Source: VGWB01 sp964480945 (GTDB lineage Bacteria; Bacteroidota; Ignavibacteria; UBA10030). From it: a stretch of 5,285 bases of DNA. Of the stretch, positions 1 to 5,256 are shown one piece after another. Both the position numbers and the translations under genes were made by a program. Every line of letters starts with the position of its first letter. The stretch's first letter is position 1. Location: NCBI GenBank assembly GCA_964480945.1, contig CAYZRX010000127.1:1-5285 (forward strand), given 5' to 3'. The notes under the pieces were generated by a model that had not been told where the DNA came from, did not search any database, and saw only the letters and a program-made list of their open reading frames with translations.

Positions 1-59
1 CGCCGAAGTCCAATTCTCAGGACGTAGGCGGGAGCTAAGCGCCCGAACAGAGATGAATG

Positions 60-90
60 TCGAATTTCGAACGTCAAACCCCGGAACGTC
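60..90. repeat. Short direct repeats GAACGTC with adjacent TCGAA/TTCGA inverted repeat
   Basis: GAACGTC occurs at 69-75 and again at 84-90, start to start 15 bp. It is preceded by the 11-bp near-palindrome TCGAATTTCGA at 60-70 (5-bp arms, 1-bp centre). GTCGA also occurs at 59-63 and 88-92. The pattern is directly visible but short. It may be a fragment of a degenerate intergenic repeat family or chance. Confidence 0.35.
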
Positions 91-381
91 GAGGTAAGCC
101 GAATCCACTGCGACATTCTGTGTTTCTTAATCGGTATCCGTTATTCAGCAGTGAACACCACTTTGAAAACACGGAAGGACACAAAGAGTTCTAGCTCCTT
201 CATCCCCCTCCACTCGTCGGTGTCACACGAACTGCAGAGAGAGATGAACAAATGAAGAGAAAAACAACCGGCGATTACTCCCCCTTTCCTCATCATTGAA
301 ACCAATCCTCTTTTCGAATCGTAACAGCAAGCGAGACAATCTGAAGAAGGCAAGAGTCAGTTTCTGGGAATGAGAGGTCCT

Positions 382-403
382 ATGCTCGGATCGGCGTGAG
401 CAT
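382..403. promoter_or_regulatory. Inverted repeat ATGCTC-10-GAGCAT upstream of the kinase gene
   Basis: ATGCTC (382-387) and GAGCAT (398-403) form a perfect 6-bp inverted repeat with a 10-base spacer, about 30 bp before the proposed TTG start of the kinase. It could be an operator half-site pair or a leader-RNA hairpin. There is no T-run after it, so it is not an intrinsic terminator. Function is not established. Confidence 0.35.
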
Positions 404-427
404 CCGCGCAGCGAGACGAGCGAAATC

Positions 428-443
428 CAAGACTTGCGTCTTG
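428..443 (+). promoter_or_regulatory. Perfect hairpin with the kinase TTG start in its loop
   Basis: CAAGAC (428-433) and GTCTTG (438-443) form a perfect 6-bp stem with the tetraloop TTGC (434-437). The first possible start codon of the kinase, TTG at 434, is in that loop. A good -10-like hexamer TATACT lies just downstream at 455-460, with a TTGCGT at 434-439 (15-bp spacer) as a weak -35. Either the hairpin affects translation from TTG 434, or the site is promoter/operator DNA and translation begins later, at TTG 503. The sequence alone does not decide between them. Confidence 0.4.
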
Positions 444-2098
444 CCCTTCCATTGTATACTTTTCCGAAGTCCCTCCAACCGCTGAGAGCCGTTCAAACCG
501 ACTTGCTCAAGATTGCCCGATATTGGAACGCACGGAAGTCACTCACGGCGATTCTTGTCCTTCTCGTTCTTCTCCCTGCCGTCTTCTTTTCAGCGTATGA
601 GATAAGCTCGCTCTCGGAGAGCGAAGCGCTCATTGGGAGTATGTATCGTCAACAGCTCGACGCGGCTCTCTTTTCGGTGAATCAGTATGCCTGGGATATC
701 GCCGACAGCTGGGCAAGGGATCTCAATCGAATACTGCAGCTCAATGCTCCTACACCGATGCGCTCTTCATCTGCTCAGCTTACCGCATTTCTTTCGATGA
801 ACGGAGGGATAAGCGCGATTTTCGTCGCCGATACTGGCGGCACAGCGGTGAGGTTGGCGATGACTGGAAATCAGGATTCCACTTCTGTGAACGTGAGCCA
901 GAACAGTTTCCTGAACCTGGTACGATCGGAGCGGCGCGCTGTCACCCGATTGAGCCAGCTGCAAAGCACGGGGTACCGAAAGATCGAAGGTGTTACGCTC
1001 CACAGTGCCCGAGGTGAAGCAGCTGCCTGTCTGCTCTTCCTTGTGGGAGCGGACGTGGAAAGAAAGCAGATCGCAGGAATCGTGCTCAATGCCGAATCGT
1101 TCGTTCGTCACTCTCTCCGCCAGAAACTCGATGAAACCGCTTCGAATGAGTTCATCCTCTCGGTCGTCAGCAAATCGGGAGGTCGGCAGGTCTACACCAC
1201 CGGCCCGCTCACGCCGGGCGAAGAACGCGAGACAAGAGATTTATGGCTCTTTCCAAATTACACGCTCGGAATCCGGATGCAGGGTCAGACGATCGAGGAG
1301 CTTGTCCGCGAAAGGTTTTACCGCAACTTAGCGCTGCTCGTGGTTCTCGACATCATGATCCTCGTCGGCGCCTGGTTCCTCTTCCGCACGGTCCGACGAG
1401 AAATGCAGCTGGCTCGCATGCAATCGGATTTTGTGTCGAGCGTCTCACACGAACTCCGCACCCCGCTTTCACTCATTCGCATGTTCGGCGAGACGCTTGA
1501 GATGGGTCGGGTCCAAAGCGAAGAGAAGAAACAAGAATATTACTCCACCATCGTACGCGAGACGGAACGACTCACGGGACTCGTCAACAACGTGCTCAGC
1601 TTCTCTCGCATGGAATCAGGCCAGAAGGCGTACCAGCTCACACGCGTGAACCTGAATTCGGTTATCAAGCAAGTGCTTTCCTCGTACCAATCCCAATTGG
1701 ACTATCTCGGATTCACGGTTCAGACCGAGCTCTGTGATTCGCTGCCCGACATCATGGCCGACACCGAAGCCCTCTCTGAGGCCTTGCTAAACGTTGTTGA
1801 CAACGCGTTGAAGTACGGACGCGATCAGAAATGGATCAGAGTCAGCACCGGGTCTACCGACCGCAGCGTGTATGTCGATGTGGAAGATCACGGAATAGGC
1901 ATTGCCGTTGAGGATCAGCCGAAGATCTTCAAGAAGTTCTACCGCGTGTCCAGCGAATTGACACACCAGACGCGCGGCAGCGGACTTGGGCTCACGCTGG
2001 TTCGACACATCATGGACGCGCACAACGGAGAAGTAACTGTGCACAGTCGGGTCGGAAAAGGCAGTACCTTCCGGCTTTCATTCCCGCTTGTCGCTTAA
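434..2098 (+). CDS. Membrane sensor histidine kinase (two-component system)
   Basis: Inner-membrane sensor kinase of 554 residues that should autophosphorylate on His and pass phosphate to the regulator encoded 29 bp downstream. Order: short basic N-terminus, TM1 about 37-54, extracytoplasmic sensor region about 55-297, TM2 about 298-317, then a HisKA domain with H-box SVSHELRTPL and phospho-acceptor His339. The HATPase_c domain follows: N-box around LLNVVDNALKYG (451-462, Asn453/Asn457), G1 DHGIGI (485-490), F-box near IFKKFYR (498-504), G2 GSGLGL (515-520) and G3 GKGSTF (541-546). All catalytic motifs look intact. No HAMP or cytoplasmic PAS is evident between TM2 and the H-box. The sensor region may be a double-Cache/PAS-like fold (two alpha/beta-looking halves), but this is inferred. 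An in-frame TGA lies at 371-373 and there is no in-frame ATG before residue 70, so the start must be TTG: 434, 452 or 503. None has a strong Shine-Dalgarno. The 503 start gives a more usual short N-terminus. The ligand is unknown. Confidence 0.93.
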   Translation: MRLALPLYTFPKSLQPLRAVQTDLLKIARYWNARKSLTAILVLLVLLPAVFFSAYEISSLSESEALIGSMYRQQLDAALFSVNQYAWDIADSWARDLNRILQLNAPTPMRSSSAQLTAFLSMNGGISAIFVADTGGTAVRLAMTGNQDSTSVNVSQNSFLNLVRSERRAVTRLSQLQSTGYRKIEGVTLHSARGEAAACLLFLVGADVERKQIAGIVLNAESFVRHSLRQKLDETASNEFILSVVSKSGGRQVYTTGPLTPGEERETRDLWLFPNYTLGIRMQGQTIEELVRERFYRNLALLVVLDIMILVGAWFLFRTVRREMQLARMQSDFVSSVSHELRTPLSLIRMFGETLEMGRVQSEEKKQEYYSTIVRETERLTGLVNNVLSFSRMESGQKAYQLTRVNLNSVIKQVLSSYQSQLDYLGFTVQTELCDSLPDIMADTEALSEALLNVVDNALKYGRDQKWIRVSTGSTDRSVYVDVEDHGIGIAVEDQPKIFKKFYRVSSELTHQTRGSGLGLTLVRHIMDAHNGEVTVHSRVGKGSTFRLSFPLVA

Positions 2099-2116
2099 GA
2101 GGCAATTTCCGTCAAT

Positions 2117-2120
2117 GAGG
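2117..2120 (+). promoter_or_regulatory. Ribosome binding site of the response regulator
   Basis: GAGG at 2117-2120, within AATGAGGAAATACC, lies 7 bases before the ATG at 2128. This fixes the regulator start and allows its own translation initiation in the 29-bp gap after the kinase stop. Confidence 0.75.
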
Positions 2121-2127
2121 AAATACC

Positions 2128-2811
2128 ATGCCAAAAATCCTGGTAGTTGAAGACGAACCAGAGATGCTTCGCGGTCTCAGGGATAACCTGGAGTTCGAGA
2201 ATTACGAAGTCGACGCAGCGAGCGACGGACAGACTGCATTGAAGAAAATCGAAAGTCACACGTATGACCTCATCATTCTGGACCTCATGTTGCCAAAGCT
2301 GTCGGGCATGGAGGTCTGCAAACGGGCGCGTGGACACGGAGTAGCAACGCCGATTATCATGCTCACCGCCAAAGGCGAGGAGATCGACAAAGTCCTCGGA
2401 CTCGAGCTCGGGGCGGACGACTACATCACCAAGCCCTTCGGCGTGCGCGAGCTCATGGCTCGCATCAAAGCCCTACTTCGGAGAACAGCGGGGTTGCCCG
2501 GCGGGGCTGCCGATCACATGGTCCTTGGCTCTCTCAGCATCGATTTCGCTGCGTACATCGCCACGCGCGACGAGCAGCCGTTGAATCTCAGTCCGAAAGA
2601 GTTTGACATCATGAAGTATCTGTGGGATCATCGGAACAAGACCGTAACGCGCGAAGAGCTCCTCACGCAGGTGTGGGGCTACGACGAGTCCATTAGCACG
2701 CGAACCGTGGACAACTCCATCCTCAGGCTGCGCCAAAAGATTGAAGAGGATCCTGCCACACCGAGGCGAATCGTCACGATTCACGGCATTGGGTATAAAC
2801 TCGTGGTCTAG
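2128..2811 (+). CDS. OmpR/PhoB-family response regulator transcription factor
   Basis: Full-length (227 residues) DNA-binding response regulator and cognate partner of the upstream kinase. The receiver domain spans about 3-115: acidic pocket Glu8/Asp9, phospho-acceptor Asp52 in DLIILDLMLP, Thr80 in IIMLTAKG, Tyr99 and Lys102 in DDYITKPF. The alpha4-beta5-alpha5 face matches the OmpR/PhoB dimerisation type (LGADDY..KPF...EL.ARI.ALLRR). After a Gly/Ala-rich linker (about 121-130), a winged-helix domain covers about 132-227, with LSPKEFDIMKYLW (154-166), the recognition-helix region TRTVDNSILRLRQKI (191-205) and the wing end IHGIGYKLVV. It has a clear ribosome binding site and follows the kinase stop by 29 bp, so the two are almost surely co-transcribed. 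Proteins of this family bind direct repeats about 11 bp apart, and such an array lies just downstream (2843-2879), making autogenous-cluster control plausible. It resembles PhoB-type regulators, but the sensory input does not justify a specific gene name. Confidence 0.96.
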   Translation: MPKILVVEDEPEMLRGLRDNLEFENYEVDAASDGQTALKKIESHTYDLIILDLMLPKLSGMEVCKRARGHGVATPIIMLTAKGEEIDKVLGLELGADDYITKPFGVRELMARIKALLRRTAGLPGGAADHMVLGSLSIDFAAYIATRDEQPLNLSPKEFDIMKYLWDHRNKTVTREELLTQVWGYDESISTRTVDNSILRLRQKIEEDPATPRRIVTIHGIGYKLVV

Positions 2812-2842
2812 CGTCTACTTCGCTCTCCCTCCGCAGGCCTGT

Positions 2843-2879
2843 GACATCATTTGACATACTTGCGACACAGACGAGACAC
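2843..2879 (+). promoter_or_regulatory. Candidate OmpR/PhoB-family operator: four GACA(T/C) direct repeats
   Basis: Four pentamers lie in the same orientation: GACAT 2843-2847, GACAT 2853-2857, GACAC 2864-2868 and GACAC 2875-2879. Start-to-start distances are 10, 11 and 11 bp, about one DNA turn. On the minus strand this reads as repeated TGTC with the period seen in PhoB boxes (E. coli half-site CTGTCAT, 11-bp repeat); on the plus strand TTGACA resembles Bacillus PhoP repeats (TTAACA). The array sits between the regulator gene and the exported-protein gene at 2960. Candidate -10-like hexamers are TACAAA (2884-2889) and TACATT (2899-2904), with no good conventional -35 for either, as expected for an activator-dependent promoter. 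The repeats are seen directly; binding by the adjacent regulator is inferred. Confidence 0.6.
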
Positions 2880-2948
2880 CTCCTACAAAGGCGGCCCGTA
2901 CATTGTTGGTGAATCCAATGATCAGCGGGCCAATCACAAACAAGAACG

Positions 2949-2953
2949 GGAGG
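2949..2953 (+). promoter_or_regulatory. Ribosome binding site deciding the start at 2960
   Basis: GGAGG at 2949-2953, within GGGAGGAACACC, lies 6 bases before the ATG at 2960. It favours this start over the in-frame TTG 2903 and ATG 2918, whose extra residues would also bury the signal peptide. Confidence 0.8.
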
Positions 2954-2959
2954 AACACC

Positions 2960-3406
2960 ATGAAGACGTCCACGAGCCTCGTCACAGCGATCTTCGTCAT
3001 CGCGACAGTGGTCGCCCAAGCGCAGGATGGGGGGACGCTGGCAAAGAACACCTCGGCAAACAACGAGCGCCACACGCGCATCCCCGTGCCGCTCATAGTC
3101 AAGAACTACTTGAGGTGCCTGAGCTCCGATATCCCTATGGTTGTTGAGTCCACACTCGATAACGTCACTTGTATGCGTATCGCATGGGCGGGAGAGGATC
3201 TGCGGGACATTCAGCAGAAGTTAGCCGAGCTCACGACGCAAGGGAGAACGCGCGCTATTCGCTACAAAGCCTTGACAGCGCTAGAGGTTTTCAGGGATCC
3301 CGCGGCATTCCGACGGTTCATCGAACACAGAAATGGCAAAGGGGAGGGGCTTCTCGACGAGATTGGTGTCCAGATTCGGCCGCAGCCCAACCTGGTCGCG
3401 CGATGA
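2960..3406 (+). CDS. Small secreted HEAT-repeat-like protein of unknown function
   Basis: A 148-residue exported protein starting at the ATG with the strong GGAGG site. Residues 1-21 form a Sec signal peptide: Lys2, hydrophobic core about 7-18, and signal peptidase I-type AQA before Gln22. The Ser/Thr/Asn-rich linker (about 24-40) leads into a helical region: about 43-75 (VPLIVKNYLRCLSSDIPMVV...), about 80-93 (DLRDIQQKLAELT) and about 97-121 (TRAIRYKALTALEVF...). This pattern of amphipathic helices, with IRYKA followed by a DP turn, resembles small HEAT-like exported proteins that I associate with Ignavibacteria-type genomes; I could not search to confirm. No enzymatic motif is visible. It lies downstream of the four-repeat operator candidate and 95 bp before the sugar-binding protein gene on the same strand. 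It may be a target of the two-component system and share a transcript with the next gene. Confidence 0.8.
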   Translation: MKTSTSLVTAIFVIATVVAQAQDGGTLAKNTSANNERHTRIPVPLIVKNYLRCLSSDIPMVVESTLDNVTCMRIAWAGEDLRDIQQKLAELTTQGRTRAIRYKALTALEVFRDPAAFRRFIEHRNGKGEGLLDEIGVQIRPQPNLVAR

Positions 3407-3463
3407 ATTCCACCCGCGACTTCCCGTGTCGATCATCCGGGACGCGTACGGTAGACAACGAAC

Positions 3464-3483
3464 AACCGAGCTTGTCATCGGTT
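3464..3483 (+). repeat. Small inverted repeat between the two exported-protein genes
   Basis: AACCGA (3464-3469) and TCGGTT (3478-3483) form a 6-bp stem with an 8-base loop. It lies 18 bp before the ATG at 3502 and has no T-run, so it is not a convincing terminator. It could be a leader hairpin or chance. Confidence 0.25.
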
Positions 3484-3501
3484 TGAAAACGAAGAGGGAC
3501 T

Positions 3502-4560
3502 ATGTCCAGAAACATCTGCGCCACCATCGTTGTTTCTCTTCTGATTGCGCCCGTCCCGGATATCGGCCACGCCCAGGACCTGAGGCAGGTGCTTGATCTT
3601 CGAGGTCGCTGGGAATTTGAACTGGGGGATGATTCCGCGTGGTCGAAGCGCGATTTCGATGATTCTCGGTGGGACGAGATCTGGGTCCCGTCACCGTGGG
3701 AAGATGAGGGATACCCAGGCTACGATGGTTATGCCTGGTATAGGAAGCATTTTAAAGTAGACGACCGCCTTCACGACAAGCCGCTGTACCTCCGTCTGGG
3801 TCATATCGACGATGCAGGCGAGGTGTTCCTGAACGGTCATATGATCGGTTACGTCGGAACGTTTCCTCCCGATTTCTCCACCGGTTACGGAATTGATTTT
3901 CGGGCCCCCGTCCCACAGGATTTTCTTCTGGACGGCAGGGACAACGTCATCGCCGTCCGGGTCTACGACTATACGCAGGCCGGCGGTTTGACCCATGGCA
4001 ATGTCGGATTCTATCAGCCAAGGTCCTTCATCGAACCTGATGAGGACCTTTCAGGATCCTGGAAATTCAGGACTGGCGACAACAAATTGTGGGCGGAAAG
4101 CTCTTTCGACGACTCGCACTGGCAAGCCTTGCGGGTTCCGCTGTTGTGGGACGCTCAGGGGTACAAAGAGTACGACGGCTACGCGTGGTACAGAGTGAAG
4201 TTCAGAGTGCCTCACGAGCTTTCAGGCAAGCGGCTCATTCTTCTTCTTGGGAGAATCGATGACTTTGATGAAGTATATTTGAACGGGAAGCTCATCGGTC
4301 ACACAGGCGACATGTGGCACAGCATCGGTCGGGAGAGGTTGACGAACGATTATCAACAACTACGTGCTTACACGATCCCTCCCTCATTGCTCCTTCAGGA
4401 TCAGGAGAACACCCTCGCAGTCAGAGTGCTCGACATATGGATGCACGGGGGCATCTATGACGGGCCGATCGGATTGATAGAAAAGAATCACTTCGCATAT
4501 CCAAGGGAGCGCCCGAAATCGTTCTGGGAGATCCTCCGTGAAATTCTCGACGGTGAGTGA
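3502..4560 (+). CDS. Secreted protein with two tandem GH2-type sugar-binding (jelly-roll) domains, no catalytic domain
   Basis: Exported 352-residue protein. Residues 1-24 are a Sec signal peptide (hydrophobic core about 7-17, GHA before Gln25). Two homologous domains follow, about 32-173 and about 182-326. Both show the GH2 N-terminal sugar-binding pattern: DL.G.W.F with FDDS.W, then VP..W, GY..YDGYAWYR..F.V, LG.IDD..EV.LNG..IG, and a late strand with (I/L)AVRV. This is the beta-galactosidase/beta-glucuronidase accessory jelly-roll fold. GH2 enzymes add an immunoglobulin-like and a TIM-barrel catalytic domain; neither is present, and only about 26 residues follow the second domain. It is therefore probably a carbohydrate-binding or cell-surface/periplasmic scaffold protein rather than a hydrolase. 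The start is set by the signal peptide; the upstream GAGGG (3494-3498) is unusually close (3 bases). It lies 95 bp after the small secreted protein gene, possibly in one transcript. The ligand is unknown. Confidence 0.88.
   Translation: MSRNICATIVVSLLIAPVPDIGHAQDLRQVLDLRGRWEFELGDDSAWSKRDFDDSRWDEIWVPSPWEDEGYPGYDGYAWYRKHFKVDDRLHDKPLYLRLGHIDDAGEVFLNGHMIGYVGTFPPDFSTGYGIDFRAPVPQDFLLDGRDNVIAVRVYDYTQAGGLTHGNVGFYQPRSFIEPDEDLSGSWKFRTGDNKLWAESSFDDSHWQALRVPLLWDAQGYKEYDGYAWYRVKFRVPHELSGKRLILLLGRIDDFDEVYLNGKLIGHTGDMWHSIGRERLTNDYQQLRAYTIPPSLLLQDQENTLAVRVLDIWMHGGIYDGPIGLIEKNHFAYPRERPKSFWEILREILDGE
3595..4020 (+). repeat. First intragenic jelly-roll repeat (residues 32-173)
   Basis: Protein-level tandem duplicate of 4045-4479. 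Anchors include FDDSRW, YDGYAWYRKHF, LRLGHIDDAGEVFLNG and IAVRVYDY. The copies share long near-identical blocks but differ in the loop after the LNG strand, where this copy has an FPPDFSTGYG segment (residues 121-130) that may form part of a ligand site. The loop role is inferred. Confidence 0.85.
4045..4479 (+). repeat. Second intragenic jelly-roll repeat (residues 182-326)
   Basis: Second copy of the duplicated domain. It has FDDSHW, YDGYAWYRVKF, LLLGRIDDFDEVYLNG and LAVRVLDIW, aligning with the first copy almost without gaps up to the LNG-IG strand. The following loop is different (MWHSIGRERLTNDYQQ, residues 271-286), suggesting the two domains do not bind identical ligands. Confidence 0.85.
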
Positions 4561-4695
4561 GCGAAGCGACGGGGCTGAGTCTCGCTCCCCATCGACGATC
4601 GCACAGCTGCAAGCCGCACGCTGGATGCCTGATTTCAGCTTTTGCCTATGTTAGCCCGTATCGGCGGTTTCGTCGCTTCAGGGCGGCGGTTCTGT
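4561..4695. other. Gap between convergent genes with weak hairpin only
   Basis: The plus-strand gene at 3502-4560 and the minus-strand remnant end toward each other here. GAGCGA (4559-4564) and TCGCTC (4582-4587) could pair over a 17-base loop and are followed by CCC rather than T-rich sequence. CGGCGGTT is repeated at 4662-4669 and 4684-4691. No convincing intrinsic terminator for either gene is visible. Confidence 0.45.
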
Positions 4696-5232
4696 CTATC
4701 GGATTCTAACGACTCCTCTTGACACTTCTTTGAATTTGGAAATCACCAAGGGATCATGCCCAGGGACAATCAATTGCGTGTCGGCAACGAGGGTCTTCAT
4801 TCTGCGCAGTTGTGCGACATAGGCATGAGCATCGGACGTTAATGGCACCGAAAGAAGGTGGTCAAGATTATAGTAGAACCAGCAGTCATCAGACGCGAGG
4901 AGCACCTTCTCGGTTTTTGAGCTGACGAGCAGGTGCTGGGATTCATAGGTATGCTTCGAACTAATGAAAACCCGGATGCCCGGAATGATTTCTATGCTAT
5001 CAGCATTGACGAGCTGAAGCCTTCCATCCAGGTTGGCTTGAATGATCTTTAGCACGTCCTGCTTGTCCAGGCCCGTGTGGGACGCACCTTTCTGCCACGC
5101 ATCCCCAACGAAATACGCAAAGTCATTCTTCTGCATCCAGATGGTTGCGCTCGGGAATAATTGAGAATGGGATTTTGAGGGGAAAAGATGGGGTATGATT
5201 GAAAAAACCTTAATAAAACAAAGAATCCTCAC
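4696..5232 (-). pseudogene. 5'-truncated MBL-fold metallo-hydrolase (AHL-lactonase-like)
   Basis: The minus-strand frame (178 codons from a GTG at 5232) matches only the C-terminal two-thirds of a metallo-beta-lactamase-fold hydrolase of the N-acyl homoserine lactonase type. From about residue 23 the family pattern is clear: SQLFPSATIWMQKNDF, then PGIRVFISSKHTYESQHLLV (His94 = metal His), VLLASDDCW (Asp115 = bridging Asp) and IVPGHDPL (His159). The N-terminal beta-strands and the HxHxDH metal motif that should precede residue 23 are absent, so a functional two-metal site is not possible from this ORF. Residues 1-22 do not look like the family and arise from terminator-like DNA; neither the GTG at 5232 nor the ATG at 5136 has a good ribosome binding site. 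There are no internal stops, so truncation seems fairly recent or the fragment is under weak constraint. GC is lower (about 48-52% in sampled stretches) than in the kinase gene (about 58%), consistent with transfer. The remaining gene could also lie elsewhere if assembly is at fault. Confidence 0.75.
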
Positions 5233-5256
5233 CGATCTTCGTCGATGAGGATTCTT
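5221..5256 (-). terminator. Strong hairpin, likely intrinsic terminator (minus strand, possibly bidirectional)
   Basis: AAGAATCCTCA (5221-5231) and TGAGGATTCTT (5246-5256) form a perfect 11-bp stem; after one mismatch a further 3-4 bp may pair around the CUUC loop. Read on the minus strand it is followed by TGTTTTATTAAGG, a U-rich tail typical of rho-independent terminators. On the plus strand it is followed by CTTTAG, a weaker tail. It would stop transcripts entering from beyond the right edge, before the truncated hydrolase. A TAA at 5259-5261 (minus strand) just upstream could be the stop of an off-window gene, but only 27 bases of it would be visible. Confidence 0.65.

Larger units (their letters stand above)
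1..433. other. Intergenic region without a convincing gene
   Basis: I see no credible gene here. Frame 2 on the plus strand is open from the left edge to a TAA at 95-97 and could be the tail of an upstream gene, but the peptide has no recognisable domain and its last part reads like low-complexity intergenic DNA. The stretch contains a 7-bp direct repeat GAACGTC (69-75 and 84-90), a near-palindrome TCGAATTTCGA (60-70) and a purine-rich segment around 236-262. The tract at about 151-190 (ACAC- and AAAG-rich) resembles degenerate intergenic repeats often mis-called as ORFs in FCB and related genomes; that resemblance is from memory, not a search. No sigma70-like promoter with good -35, spacer and -10 stands out. 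Confidence 0.6.

Noticed and set aside
252..299. 15-codon mini-ORF after a GAGAGAGA purine run
   Set aside because: The purine run could mimic a Shine-Dalgarno, but the peptide has no attenuator-like features and no hairpin/terminator follows it before the kinase.
321..338. GTAACA / GAGACA pair upstream of the kinase as an autoregulatory regulator site
   Set aside because: The spacing is 12 bp and there are only two poor copies, unlike the four-copy 10-11 bp array at 2843-2879.
141..353. Minus-strand 70-codon ORF
   Set aside because: No domain, low-complexity composition, no ribosome binding site, and it lies in repeat-like intergenic DNA.
767..1649. Several open frames overlapping the kinase gene on both strands
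   Set aside because: They are shadows of the strongly supported kinase frame, with Arg/Ser-rich frameshift-like translations and no domains.
2903..2959. Upstream TTG/ATG starts for the HEAT-like protein
   Set aside because: They add hydrophilic residues before the signal peptide and lack a ribosome binding site, whereas ATG 2960 has GGAGG at ideal spacing.
4559..4587. Intrinsic terminator after the sugar-binding protein gene
   Set aside because: The stem is only 6 bp with a 17-base loop and no T-run follows.
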